64,000 nucleotides of DNA from Pyrocephalus nanus (lineage: Eukaryota; Chordata; Aves; Passeriformes; Tyrannidae). The translations under genes and the position numbers were made by a program. Location of the stretch: the NCBI GenBank assembly GCA_038380795.1, contig CM076266.1:34112145-34176144 (forward strand), given 5' to 3'. Shown piece by piece: positions 36,301 to 49,960 of the stretch. The first letter of the stretch is position 1, and each line of letters opens with the position of its first letter. The notes under the pieces were generated by a model. That model had not been told where the DNA came from. It was given only the letters and a program-made list of their open reading frames with translations, and did not search any database.

Positions 36301-39300
36301 TTATCAAAGCCCATCTTTCACGTCACTATATAGATATTTTATGATTTTTCTAAAGTAGAGAACTGGAATGGTATCCATTAACACAAAAGACCATTCAGTC
36401 TCCCTGTCATTAGACTGACTTGGTTCAGCACCTCTTGCATGATACAGCTATATAAATCTTTAACCTCTGTAGAAGTACCCTTTAAATCAAGAACAATAAT
36501 TGAAAAAAGGATAAATGTGCTGGAATCACTTGAGAATGCTTCTGTTCATGATGTTGGGAAGTGACTTTTCTGTATCTGCCATATTAAGCACCTGTTTTCC
36601 TGTATAGCAAAACAGGTTTGTAATAGTTGGATTTGGAATTCCAGATCAGTGTCAAGAAACTGAATCCTCTTACAGTTTACTTCTTGGCTTTAAACAGTGA
36701 CCTGTGCTAGGAAAGAATGACTTTGTTTCTATCAATTTCCCTGCCCAAGGTCCTTAGGGCTACAGAGGATAAGGCTGACAGGTTGGAGGGAAGGCTGTTA
36801 CCTTCTCACAGTTCTAAGGTAGATAAAGTTCAAAAATATCTTGCAGCTGTAACAAAGGACAAGAATTTCTTTGCATGTTCTGAAATTTATTCCAAGTATT
36901 ACTTTGAAGTATAAATAAGTCCCCTGAAAATAGTTATATGAGAACTTTATTGGCTGGGAGAAGGATGACATATATATATGGTTTCCTGGGCATGGGAATG
37001 AATGGCAGCTAGAGAATCTGCTCCAAAGAAAACTAAGACTGCAGCTAGCTTTCCATCAGGACAAGTTTCTGGCACTGTTACCACTCTTGAATGAATCTGG
37101 TTTTACTTGCTGTTAGGTATATTAATTAGCATTAATTTTTTCTTTAATCAGGCCATTTTCTGCTTGATATATCAGAAGTACTTTTACTGCATAGACATCT
37201 TGTTGTTATAGTCTCCTAGCAACAGAAACTTTTCCTAAACTGACATTTGCAATCTCAGGAGTTCTGTGTCCAAATTACTTTGAATAGCCTTAATTTCCCA
37301 CCGAGTTTCTAAAATTTAATCAATCTTAGCTTTTGTTAGCTTGATTTTCTGACAAAGGCATATGATTAAGTTATTTCCTGAGCCTTGATTAGAGTATCAT
37401 CCCAAATGTGAGTATTTCAGATCATGGCACAAATAAAATATCTCAACCCCTTCTGCCTACATCTTGAATTAGTCAAGTTACTAAGATATATTGGTTCTCA
37501 AGCATCCTCATAATCAGTGATCTTCAAGAGAACTCCAGTTATTCTTTTAACTGACAGAGAACCTCTGCAGTTATTGTTAATCAAAGCCATTGATTATTGT
37601 TAACAAATTTTGTACCAACTGGTCTCACTGCCTGACATTTGGAAGTAGAAATGGAAGGAAAGTTGAAATATCTATTTGCAAACTTCAGAATACTTTATTT
37701 GGCCTTAAGAGTACGCTGTTACACATCTAAATAGATAAATTAAGAGGCAAAATCTGGAAGCAGAAAAGACACAAAGTATTTGTTTATGCAAAACCAAAGC
37801 ATATCAGTAGAGAATGGTGACAGTTACAGATCCAGATCATAAACAGTGCAGCAAGCGGTCCACTGAATACTCTGCAGGCATTGACAGCTTTTATGCTCTG
37901 AGACAGGCTCCCATTGGATTGGACATCCTCATAGTGATCTCTGAGTTCACCTCAATTCATTGTGATCAGTAAAGCCATTGGATGGCTGAATTGCTATTTT
38001 TGTTTCTTGCTTCTTCTGGTCTCTAATGGTCTTTATGCAGTCATAAACCTTCCATTATTTCTACAGGATTTCTGTTGTACTTGCCCCTGGAACAGCCTGT
38101 ATATTACCAAAGAGTATGTACTTCCAGAGTGCAGATCCATTAGTTCCTATTTATCATTTTATACACATATATAAACAGGTATTTAATATAGTACTGGATA
38201 TGGAGGAGTTGTACTTCTGCAAATAGGTTCATAGGTTTTCATACATTTTTATTACCATGGTGTAGACAGCAGTGAATTTTTTCCCCATCCCCTGTTAAAC
38301 TTCTAACTCCCTGATTAAAAAAAATAAAAAATTAATTCCTCACTCTAGACAATTTTATCAGGAAGCATTTGCTGGCACTAAATTATGTGTTTCTTCCTCA
38401 TGGATTAGTACAAACCAATACATATTTTCAGGAAAATGGATCTAATGCATGTAGTAATATGACAGTGTTGGGGATTTTTTCTAGACATTCTGCCTGCTTC
38501 ATCTCTGGGCTCTTCTTACTTCTTTAATTTAAGTGCAATTTGGTCTGTTGCTTCCCTGTGATTCTGACACCACTTTTGGTCTGCCTAGTCCTGGTTATAA
38601 TCCATGCAGCTCAATTTATTTTCACACATACTGCAATCACAGTAACAGTCTGTCTCTTGGTTATATACGTTGCATAAATACCACTGTTTTATATATGAAG
38701 ATGGATTATGTTCTGTATGTAATAGGGTTGTGGTAATATTCTGTGGCTTTCTGAGTCAAAATGTTTTAATGTAAATTGGGAGCCAGCTGTCTGTGAAGAT
38801 GTGAACTTGGATGTGAACTGGTTCCAGGAGACTCAACAATTATTTTTTGCTGATGTCTGTTTGGAATAGGTTTAGAATCCCATGGGGGTGAAATGCAGTT
38901 ATTGCCATGTGGGAAAACCTGCACAGTTTATGTGTGCTTCTTAATTCCTGCATTTTGTAACCTTCTTGGAAGAAAAGTGGTAGAATGTGTTGTTGTAGAC
39001 CTTATATTTCCATGGGAAAGTGTAGAAGGAATGGAAATTAGTGAAGTTCATGCTCATGTAGTGATCATAAGCTCCAAGCTCTTGGTACATTCTTCTGCAG
39101 TTCAGAAATTCTGTGATGCTGAAACCAGAAAGCCTTGTTTAATAAATTAGTGTTTAATAAGGAGATCGCTACTACAGATGAAAGTAAATGAAATATTACA
39201 GCAGATGGATCCATGAACCAACTCCCTCATGCCTACTCCTTGCTCACAGCCTTTCATTCCTCATGGTTTCTTGCAGCACATCATCTCTTAAAATCTTTTT

Positions 39301-40858
39301 TCTATCTGATCAAATGACTACACTTCTAATTCATCCTGAGATAACAGCCCTAGATTCCATCCCCATACTTACCTAGGTCCTCTCAGGACAAACAAATGTG
39401 GACAGGAGACTTACAGATCATGTCTATAGTACTTAGGAAAGAACTCTGTCTTTCTGAGAGAACTCCAAACTTGTTTCCTGTTTTGTCCATAGTACCTTTT
39501 CATCGTTAGACCATGTGGCCAGGATGGCAGTGTCCTCTAGACATGTCCAGTCATCATCAAACCTTCACTTGATATTTGAAAAAAGTCCTTGGCATAAGTA
39601 GAATGCACATATGCCAGCACAAAACTTCCCTCTGTAAATGTCCAGATACTCCTAACATTTAGAATTTATTAAATCTTCATCTCTGGGGTTGATAGTTTTC
39701 TCTTTTTGTAATAATTACAGAGAATCCAGCAATACTAATTTGACCATTGTTCATATGAAAAAAAAAGTGATCTTTATAATATAAAGCTTTGAGGTGTGTG
39801 CCTGTGGAAGTATGAAAAAAAAAAGTGGTGTTTCTATAAATTCAGGAAAAAATGGTTACCTAGGTATTAAGACTTATATTTACATGCATATTTTTCTATT
39901 TTGCCGTAGGAAATAAATTATATATTGATTTCTGATCCAGATGTGTGTTTTCTTTTGGTTTTTCTTTTTGAAAGTACACTGTATATCTTGGGAGTTATCC
40001 TAAGACTAGGAATTCACAAAGGACTCTCATGTTATCATCTGTGTAAGGAATAATAATATAGTCCTTGCAAAGATTAGTAATTAACTTATTAAGAGATAAT
40101 CTTTCTCATGGAAATGAACCGCTGACAAAGTTATCTAATAAAATCAACCATCAGTTCCTGAAATATACCATTATCTCTTTATGCTTAACTCCTGTTTCTG
40201 CCATTATACTTTATTTCCTTTTGAAACCATATAAAACAAAGGAAAAAAACCCCTGATCTGTTTGACATTTTTCTGAAGACGTTTTTCTGAGAAGCCTAAT
40301 TGTTTTTATTGTGAATACTGTTTTAAAATATTTTTTCTGCCTCTTTTTCAGCATCTCTTTTTAAGCATAGTGATACTACAGCTTAGCTGTTTAGGTGGTG
40401 TTTGGGCCCCAAGTATCTTCCTGTTGTTTTCAGTTCCAAACAGAACATTGTGCTCAATGTACCTGATCTGTTATTTACATTGAAAACTAGCAGTGAGATG
40501 GAGCTGTCAGTCTGAATTTGCTTTTAGAAGTCACAGGATTTGGTCAAATATCAATGATTAGCTACTGACTTTCTTTTTTAAGTACTCAGTCTAACTGCTA
40601 CTAACATTTGATATAGATTACAGATAATGATGAACTCAGAGATCATTATTTGATTATTGTTGGCCTTTGTAATTATGATGGACTATACAATAAAGTGATT
40701 TGGGGCAGAGAAGTTTAATACCACCAGTAATATTTAGAATAATATTTTCAGCTAATTTATAACAGGCTTGGCAGTTGCAAATAGTATTTTTGATGTTGCT
40801 TTTTATAGTAAAGTTTTTTATAACTAAGTTTGCATGATGTGTTTAGAAGCATTGATTT

Positions 40859-41035
40859 AAGCCAGAGTTTTAAGAACTCTGGCTTCAAGTCAAAAATCAG
40901 GACTCCCCCTCTTCCAGTATTTAAAAATTAAGGTTCTAGTCCAACAAAGCTATAAACTGAGCAATAACTATTATTTTTGTGAGTAATCTCACTCATTTCA
41001 ACAGGATGTTTCTTATGAATAAGCATATGTGTTTA
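40859..41035. repeat. Perfect hairpin plus probable ancient amniote repeat relic
   Basis: AAGCCAGAGTT (40859-40869) and AACTCTGGCTT (40875-40885) are exact reverse complements around TTAAG. Shortly after comes 'gtgagtaatctcactcattt' with 'caacaggatg' and, further on, 'ataagcatatgtgtttat'. These resemble the motif order GTGAGTAGTCCCATTGACTTC ... TTAAGCATGTGCTTAA seen in old repeats of turtles, crocodilians and birds. The hairpin is seen directly; the repeat identity is recollection of a motif and is weak. Confidence 0.35.
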
Positions 41036-41252
41036 TAATAAACCCATATGTAGTGCATGTATCCCAATATGGCATATGCGGTAAAGTACTACTTGAGTCA
41101 CTCTCAGTGATAACTTTTGTAATGTTAATCATAAGACATTATTTGGAATTCTTGACTACATCAACAGAATTCTGTACACAAAGCATTTTTTAAAAGTATT
41201 ACTGCTTGGTGATGTAGGAGCTCACATGCCATAAATCTTAATTTAGGCAAGT
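41036..41252. other. Short non-coding spacer before CR1
   Basis: AT-rich sequence with nothing recognisable. Confidence 0.5.
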
Positions 41253-42394
41253 TCATAGAATCATAAAATCACAAAATGGTATGCATTGGAAGGCACCTTA
41301 AAGATCATCTCATTCCAGTGCTCCTGGGAAGCAAGGAAATCTTTCACTAGATCAGGTTGCTCAGAGCTCCATCCAACCTGGTCTCGAACACTTCCAGGGA
41401 TGGGCCACCCACAGCTTCTCTGGGCAACCTGTTCCAATGCTTCACCATACTCAGAGTAAAGAGTTTTTTCCTCATATGTAGTCGAAACGTTCTTTCTTTC
41501 AGTTTGAAAACATTCCTCTGTGTTCTGTCACAACATTCCCTAGTAAATAGAGTCTCTCCATCTTTCTTGTAGGCTCCCTTTGGGTATTGGACAGCAGCAA
41601 GTAGGTCACCACAAAACTTTCTCTTCTCCAGGCTGAACAAGCCCAATTCTCTTAGTCTTTCCTCATAAGAGAGGTGTTCCATCCCTCTAATCAACTTTGT
41701 GGCCATCCTCAATAGGTTGATATCCTTCCTGTGCTGGGGACCCCAGAGCTGGATGGAGTACTCCAGGTGGGGCCTCACCAGAGCAGAGTAGGGGGACAGA
41801 ATCACCTCTTTTGACCCCCTGGCCACTCTGCTTTTGGTGCAGTCCAGGATAGAGCTGGCTTTCTGGGCTGCAAGACCACACTGCCAGCTCATGTCCAGTC
41901 TCTCTCATCCACCAGCATCGCCAAGTCCTTCTCAGCAGGGCTGCTCTCAATCATCCAGCAGCCTGTGTTGACACTGGGGGTTGCCCAGACCCAAGTGCAG
42001 CACTGTGCACTTGGTTTTGTTAAACCACAGGAGATGCCCATGGGCTCATTTCTCAAGCTTGTCCAGGTCCCTCTGGATGCCCTTCTGTCCTTCAGGTGTG
42101 TTAACAGCATGACTTGGCATGGTGCCATCTGCAAATTTACTGACAGTGCACTTAATCTTTTTATCTATGTCATTAATGAAGATATTAAATAACACTGGTC
42201 CCAGTACAGACCCCTGAGAGACACCACTTGTTGCTGATGTCCATAGGGACTCTGAGCCACTGACCACCACCCTCTGGATGTGACCATCCAAGCTATTCCT
42301 TATCCATCTAACAGTCCATCCACTGAATCCATCTCTCTCCAATTTAGAAAGAAGGATATTGTGGGAGACCGTGTCAAAGACTGTTGCTTAAGCT
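41253..42394 (-). mobile_element. CR1: CR1 LINE with broken reverse transcriptase
   Basis: The 3' end is at the left ('catagaatcataaaatcac' on the plus strand). A 181-codon minus-strand frame (41892-41347) covers the ORF2 C-terminus with the CR1-typical '[11 protein letters not shown]' near residue 35, followed by a 'MATKLIRGMEHLSYEERLRE' block. A second frame (42342-42046) covers the palm end: '[20 protein letters not shown]' followed by 'SKFADGT'. In the catalytic FADD motif the second Asp has become Gly, so this reverse transcriptase is dead even apart from the frameshifts. The copy is truncated at its 5' end near 42394, just after 'gggagaccgtgtcaaaga' on the plus strand. Confidence 0.95.
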
Positions 42395-42904
42395 GTTAGA
42401 CAACTTTTTACTTAGGCTGAGGGGGTAGTTAATCAGTTCAGGAAGTCAGAATGTGGTATTGGCTTATACTTTTCACAATGCGCTTGAAAGGCATACTTCC
42501 TTAAGAAGTAAATTCCCACCCAAACACCTGAGTGTGACACATTTTGATTTATCCAGGTTTGGCAGTTAGGCAAGTAGTAAAGTATCTTATGAAATATACC
42601 TTCTTCATCACAGAGTCACTGAGTGCATTCTGTGGTGCAAACTATAAAATTGTTCAAAACAAATAGTTGAAAATTCAAAAATTTATTCATTGAGAACACA
42701 ACATTAGCAGGTGCAGTTGATGAAAATTAGCATCCCTGATATTTTTCTCCTTTTCACAATACTATAATTGCTTATCAACTTGCCAAAATGTCAGTAAGTC
42801 TCTGAATACATAACATATCAATATCTTCTGTATAAAATGTTTAAAAATTGAACCCTCCTTCTTGTAGCTGCTGTGAGGACACCCAGCCCTGAAAGAGCTG
42901 TGAT

Positions 42905-42936
42905 TTTTATTTTTTTTTTTTTATTTTTTTTTTTTT
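42905..42936. repeat. T-rich tract with two A interruptions
   Basis: A run of T broken only by single A residues, ending in TTAG. Low-complexity sequence. Confidence 0.85.
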
Positions 42937-45900
42937 AGTATGAATTGCTGATTCTTATGTCATTTTTTGAATTGATCTGCTGATGTGGCCCTTCATATTA
43001 AGATCATGCCTTTCAACTGTAGAGATTATCCTATTACTCAATTCAAGAAAAAAAGATAATAAATTATAAAACTTAGAAATACCAAGGAATAGTCATAATT
43101 GAAGTTGTGGAAGCTTAGCAAAATCCTCCCAAAAAAGAGGCCAGTGAGATTGGAGTGGTGTTTTGTGTTCTTTTTCCCTTTAAAATCTGTAGTTTCTTGT
43201 CTTGACTAGAGAAGCACTGTTCAAATTTACTGTAAAGAATGCCATGCTGTCAGATCTTCAGTTTCTCTGAAATATGACATGAAGTGTGGACATTTTCCTG
43301 TATCTTTATATAAATGCATGTTGAGTCAATCACTTTGTCACTTCTTCTACTATAAAAATATCACTGTAATTCACAGTGAAGATACTATTGGTAGAGCTGT
43401 GATATTCCTGTGTTTGTACAGTTCTTGTACCCCTGAACTTCACGTCTTAAAAAAAATTAAATTCACATAAAACTTCATGCCAAATGTATGAAACTCTGAA
43501 TATTTGTGGAAGAAAAAAATAGATTCTCAGAATGAAACTTCTTTGTTGTGTTTTGTAAAATTGGATTTTATTGGTGTCTTAGCACTCCTAGTTATTACCT
43601 CTGTAGAAACATTCTTCATGAGAGTATCAGAAAAAAATGCTGAAGTACATAAGCAGTCTGTCTGTTCATGGGAAAAAAATGCCTTGCGGTTCCATATTTT
43701 TATTTCATATTTAAAATATTGGGTTCGTATTTCTATTGTTATCAATGGCAGGTATATACATTGCCAATAAAATAAAAACATTCCTTTTACTCCTGTGATA
43801 ACTCAAAAAACTTGAATAGCATTACCAATTTGCAGGCATATGATTTGCTTAAATTTGGTGCCCTGAATTTTGTATTCTGCTGATTAAGCAGCAGACCTAC
43901 AATTATCTGACAGAGGCTGCCTTCTTGACATTTTCCAGATTATTTTTTCCACAAGTGGAGCTGAGTATTTTGCATAAGATTGAGATAATCATGTAAGCTA
44001 GTTGCATCACTGAAGTATTTTTATTTCAAATTCAAATACATTGAGGGTTGCATACATGAGCTTAAAATAGATTTTGCAGATCTTCTCATCTAATATCTAT
44101 CTTCATCTGATTCAAATTGTTCTTGAATCTCTTTCCTTCACCTTCTCTATCAAGGCAAAATCTATTTAAATTTAAATATACAAAAATATGTGAGCTATTT
44201 AGAATATATCAGCAGAAAATTAAGTACTGACATAGTGTATGATATTTAATCCACTTTGTTTTCTTTCTTTTTACATATGTACTGCATCTTCATTCCTATA
44301 TTATGTTCAGCATTAGGCAGAAATATTTAGAACAGCTCTGCTAGGGTAAAGCAATGGGACTCTTCCAAACAGCTAATTATTTGTACAAGTGTTGAAAGGT
44401 TTAGTGCCCTTAGTGGTTAGACTTTTGGGTACATTTTTCTCTGAAAACACCAAGTACACTCTAAAACGACTTATAGTCCTTCCTAAGGGTTAATGTTAAC
44501 TACTAGTGAAAACCCCATTTTCCTAAGATTGTGGTGCAGGATCTTAGAAACTGCTATTTTCTTATAGGACCAAAATACAGATTTACTGAACTGTCAAGTA
44601 CTATAAATGCTAGCTGTGTATCATTCTTAATTCAGCTCAGGCCAAAGCATTTGGTGTATAATATAGTGCCACAGGTTGTGCTTGCACAGAAAATTTTACA
44701 GATGAGTATTTGTCTCTCTTCTTCAGCTGTCAGCCCAGATACATCATCATCACATATCCTTATCACTTCTAGCAATGACACTGGAACATCTTGAACAGAA
44801 GTATACTTACTGTGCAGATATAATATAAGGTAGTAACCTCCCTATTGAGGGTTTCAAAGGTATAGCCACCTCATTTAAGGATTAAAATAGGTTACTTCCT
44901 TCTTACATCTTAAAAAAGCCAAGTTTTGTTAGTGCTTAACATGAACTCCCCTTGTTGTGAGAATACAAAGGTGTCCTCATACTGCACTGAGAGCACTATG
45001 TGAGCCTATAAATAGCCTTTAGAAAAGGTTGTGCTAAATTAGTAACAAAAGAAACACATACGCAAGGAATTTCAGTTTGCAGATTAGGACAATTTCATAT
45101 CTCATAAACTGAGGAAAAGAAAATATTTTCTAAGTCACACACTTAATATTTTTTTTAAAGAGTACAGACACCGAAAGCCAGGTTTTGGAAGCTATTTGGA
45201 TGCCTAAAGATCAACGTCTAGGTCACAAAGGACACCTAGCTGCTTTGACAGGTACAGGAGCTGGCTTTCAGTTTTTACCAGACACCTCACTTAGCTCATT
45301 TTTTAAATTATGTAAAGCATTTATCTGTATTTATTATTATTTAACAGTACCTATTAAAATGTATTTAAAAAATTTTGCTTTTAATCTCCCCCTTTGAAGT
45401 CATTGTGTGACCTGCTAATATGTTTGAAAATCTGGTCCCTATTACAGTCATTGAACTGTCAGGAAAATTGTATTGCATTTGTTAGAGACTCCTAAATGTA
45501 CTCCAGTGCACTTCGGTGTAATGTTCTCTGCACTCGAGCTGTCTGTGCAAATGGAGGTTTGAATGAATTTTGTGATTTTTGAAATGATCAGTGCTAATTG
45601 TTGATACTACAAGAAAGAATCTTGTAGAGCAGGTAAAGATGTCACTAAAGGTGTGAACTATTCAGTGTTCCTAGGTTAATTGTTCTTGGTTACTGCTGGG
45701 TGCAGAGGGTTGTTGGATTTGGTTTAAAGATAATTTGGTTACTTGTTTAGCAGATACCCAAGTAAAAGCATTAAACTGATTTCCTGTGAAATACTGAGCA
45801 ACAGTTAAGTAGGAAGGACTGTACAATGGTAATGGTTTGTCCAACATACTACTGTAATAGTAATTGTAACAAAATTATATACAAAAACTTAATCATGAAA

Positions 45901-46285
45901 ATGAACATATGGTAATTGTCACTATTCAAATATTGATCAACATCTGCAATTTTAATTTCTAAGTTTTCTTCATGACTGAAAAAACTCTAAGATTTATAAT
46001 CTGTAAATATTTCAGAAACAAGAAATTTTATAATTTTTAGTAAAAGATACGCCTTGTTTTCCATAATACCCTTTATTATCCATATAAAGTTTTCTGATGA
46101 ATACAAGATGAGCTGAACCGGAGAGAATGAAGAGTGTATCTTATTGGAGTGAGAATGAAGTTCCTTATGTTTTTGTTCAGTCAAAGAATAAAGACTAGAA
46201 GCAGTAAACAACTTTTGCAAGTATAGTTCTAAATAAATGAATAAAGACAATAGAGAAGAAATATTTGAATTTTAAGATATCATAG

Positions 46286-46352
46286 AAATTATATGTATAT
46301 ATAATATGTATATATATGTATATATATATGTATATACATATAATTTATATGT
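46286..46352. repeat. AT-rich palindrome with 16-bp perfect arms in a TATA/TATG repeat
   Basis: AAATTATATGTATATA (46286-46301) is the exact reverse complement of TATATACATATAATTT (46331-46346). The 29 bases between are alternating TATG/TATA units. Such AT-rich palindromes can extrude cruciforms and tend to vary in length between individuals. Confidence 0.9.
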
Positions 46353-49300
46353 AAGTGTAGTAACACTTAAAACATAATTTATTAAAAATCTAATTCTTCA
46401 GGGATTTTGTTAAACCCTTAATTGACCCTCTGAAAAATCAAGAGGAAACCTTTTGCCTTCTATGATGGTGGATTTTCACACCTGCATTACATAATACAAA
46501 GTAATTGTGTAAACTCAGGGAAAAAAAGGCAATTCTTTCAATTGCTCTTCCTAAAACTTTTTTTGTGATGTTCTAGTGCTCAGACTGACAAACTGATATA
46601 AAACCCCTTCTTCATCTGTTCATGTTCCTGGGGGAGAGTATGCCCACATCTTTCAAAACAAAAGGGGAAAAAACCCTGTATAGGACTAAATGAAGTGAAA
46701 AGTACCAGAATACATCTCAAGCGTAATAAGCCAAAGATTTGGATATTTCATTTGTTTGACAATTGAAAATTCATAATGTTGCCTTAGAACTGAGTAAAGC
46801 TTGAAAATTTAAGAGACAAACACTTAATTTGATGGAGTATTGAAAGAGAATCCCTAAAAAGTAAGAGCAAAGAAAATGCCGAAGCAATCTTAACAGTAAC
46901 ATTTATTTGATGGCTTCTCTTCTCATAGGTGTATTTCAGATCCAAGGAACACAGGAAATGAAAATGAATGTAAGTTTTGAAAAGGAAGCTAAAAAGTTCC
47001 ATATTTTCATTGAAATAATTGGAAATCTAAGCTCTACCAAGACAAAGATGAGTTAGGATGGCTAAGCAGGTGTCAGCTCAAGCAGGCATTTGGAACTCAC
47101 ACTTGCAAAAATGAAAGCAGTTAATCAGCTCTTGTGTGGATATCTCTGACATTAGTTAGCTATAGAGTTACAAATTTGATTGATTGAAATAATTTTATTA
47201 AAATAACTGATTTTAATTACAAATCCAAGTCTAAATCAGCTAAGCTTTTTGTGGAAGACAATATCCTCGGGAGAAAGATATGTTTTCTATATTATTTAAC
47301 AAATATGAAGGTCCAAGATTAAAGCTCAGCTGAATGACATCTATGTCCATTTTTGAAAATAAAATTCAACATTTTCCATGGGCTTTTCTGGCGTTCTCCT
47401 AATTCAAGTATTTAGGTGGTATAAAAGGGGAACTAAAACTAAGATTAAATTTTTAAGTGGCTGAAATAATACTCATGGTGGCCTACTTTGAAAATTATTT
47501 TGATGGCTTTACCTCATTTCATCTTTGCCTGAATAAAAGCAGGAGAGTAAACTGGTAAATAACAATCTAGAACAAACACTATCCGGCTGATCTCAGAATG
47601 GTAAGTAATGCTGCAAAGCAGCTGTAATGCAATTTGAAGGAAATAAATCAAGAACAGGATAAAAAGATTTATTTACTTTGCTGTGAGTATTCTTGTTTAT
47701 GGGGTGTGTACCTGACCTTAAAATGATTTTGTCAGAGCCACCTTGTATTTCACTGAATGCTAATGTTTAGAGATTGAAAGGGTACTCATTTTAAGCTGTG
47801 AGAATTTCAGGACATATGGATATACAGAGAACATCACTGACTTGCATTCTTTGAACACTATCTGGTTAAAAAATACTAGTAGGACAGAAGTAACATGTTG
47901 CTTGGCTGGCCCTGTGTCTTGTTAGGAAATGCGTTAGACTGGCATGGTCCAGGCATGCGCACGTTCAGTGTTTCAGAAACAGTGAAGATTTCACAGATGT
48001 GAGAAGTTTTCACTAATAGTGGAGGCAGCTCTAGGGATATTTAACAGTGCTACCAAAATCCCAAGCAGTTGTTGATCTCTGAAGCTCATATATGCGGAAA
48101 ATGCATAGTGTGATTTCTGAATTCATCTTGCCAACACTGAATGCATCCAGATTCTTCTTTAACTAACTGAAGGTCAATTGTTTTTCCCACCTATATTTGA
48201 AAGTAGAAAGAAGTTATTGTCAGAATTGGTAGAAGAAAAAAAATATGGGTTAAACTGTATAAGGCAAACTTTGTTCTAAGTTACTGCTGCTCTCCACATC
48301 GTGGAGTCTGGTTCCCTGAAAAACTGGAGCTGAAAATAAAAAGAAAAACATGTCCCCGTGGGAAAGAGGTGGATAAAGTTTGTGCTCCTACTACCTGAGT
48401 TATTTTATGCTTTTTCCTCATCCTCTTAAACCTTTTCCCAAAGGTCAAATCAGCAGAGACATGGCTCAGTGCCCAAAGCCCAGTGGCACAAAGTGGAGTG
48501 AAATCACCCTCTCTAACAGCTTGCTGGTAAATTCGTGCCCAAAGGTAAACAAGTCTTAGCAAAGGTGTAGAACAAGTATACTCATTTTAAGAGTCTTTCC
48601 CTAATTAGTGAGGCAAAAATGTCAACCTTTACTAGGCACATTGGATTACAAAGAAAAAATGTGTGAGGTCAGCTCAAGACAACTATTTCATAAGAGTGTG
48701 ATTTGATTAAGGCCAGGCTGTGACCTAGCTAGAGGGGGCCAGAGATGATCTGGAAAGTTTTACCATTAATTTAAGTGGGAGCACAGTCTTCTGCCAGCCT
48801 ATAATCTTTATCATGTATAGTTTGTGATTTCATTATTATACCAAGCTGTTTGCTGAAGCTTGGAGGCAGAATTTTTATTGATTATTATATAGCTAGTACT
48901 TTATCTAGGCTTCTTGGATAAATATAAGCTTGTTTATTAGCTGTCAAGCAGCCATGCACTCAAGTATATAAATAGCATTAGGAAAAAAATGCATTTAACT
49001 TTTAAAAATTTAAATTCACTTCCTATGTAAAAATAAATTTGCTTTGAAGATTGTTAGTATTCAGTAAATTAAGCTGTTCCATTTTTGTCAGACTTTCACT
49101 TTACTACTTTTATAACAAGATAAAATATCCATTGAAAGTACAATCATAATGAAATGGCACAGTACAAATAGATGACTTTCATCATAATGCACTGTTTTTA
49201 GAAATGTTCATAATTTAAACAATTATGTTTCTTGACTTCTTGCCAATTAAGTTTAGTCATCTAGGGGCTGTGAATTTTAATGAGAAAGCTGAATGGTTTT

Positions 49301-49779
49301 TTGCAGATAAAATCTGTTGGCAGGAACACAGTCAAACAGGGAGAGGTATAATCTTTTCCCCTTATTTCTTTAAGTATTCTAAAAAAGATAAGAGGAAAAA
49401 ATGAAGTGGCAGGAGAAACAAAACAACTGTGCAGAAAGCACTTTATACCTTTATGTAGATAGAATATATTTTAAAAATCTTTGCTTACTACCCTTTGAAA
49501 TAAGCATGATAGGTTTAAAAGATACAAGAAATGTTAAACATACCCATGAGAAAATTAAACTGAGAAGCAAACCTTAGCCAATAACTGTTACACTCTGATT
49601 ATTCAGACAGTTCTAATGAACCTCTTCAGAAAAATTTTGGATCCAGAATCATAAAAAATAAATAGAAATGACATTAGATACTTCAGATGATAAACTGTGG
49701 TCCATGCATCTACCTTTCAATGGACAAACCAGAATCCTCTTGGGGATTAGAATTAGATTAGCTAAATGCCTAACAGCTG

Positions 49780-49960
49780 TCTCACAGGCATGAGACTAGA
49801 TAAAGCAACCAAGCTGTAAATCTGTGCAAACTGCATGAAAGGCTACATAATGCAAATTGATTAGTTTAGGACTTGCATTAATGTAGTTGTGAATAAAAAT
49901 AACCCGCCAACAAATCCTCTCCTAATTTTAACAGCTACTGAAGAGAAAAACTTAGCAGAT
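49780..49960. promoter_or_regulatory. Candidate conserved non-coding element with octamer motif
   Basis: Unique sequence of mixed composition with an exact octamer ATGCAAAT (49850-49857), the POU/OCT binding site, followed within a few bases by TTGATTAG, a homeodomain-like site. No transposon similarity or reading frame is seen. Regulatory function is inference from motif clustering only. Confidence 0.15.

Larger units (their letters stand above)
31121..40858. other. Long AT-rich non-coding stretch without recognisable CR1
   Basis: Nearly 10 kb with no gene and no recognisable young repeat. It includes an A24 run, a 23-bp tandem duplication, a T13 run, a long hairpin near 33.3 kb, an AT-rich dinucleotide-like patch at about 35637-35695 and a CATATATATATGG run near 36968. 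The 108-codon frame at 35816-36142 and the frames at 36717-36914, 37962-38174 and 38893-39150 have no recognisable domains, and I treat them as chance. Confidence 0.45.
42395..49779. other. AT-rich non-coding stretch
   Basis: No gene recognised. It contains a T-rich tract (42905-42936) and an AT-rich palindrome (46286-46346). The 48281-48562 minus-strand frame (93 codons) lies in less AT-rich sequence but shows no recognisable domain. Overlapping frames at 43504-43770 (plus) and 43527-43781 (minus) are mirror readings of the same chance-open DNA. Confidence 0.45.

Noticed and set aside
41357..42342. Frames of 71-181 codons as genes
   Set aside because: All are sense or antisense readings of the CR1 copy at 41253-42394.
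48281..48562. 93-codon minus-strand frame as a conserved exon
   Set aside because: The sequence is less AT-rich than its flanks, but the peptide shows no recognisable domain and no splice sites bracket it convincingly. It could be an unidentified old repeat.
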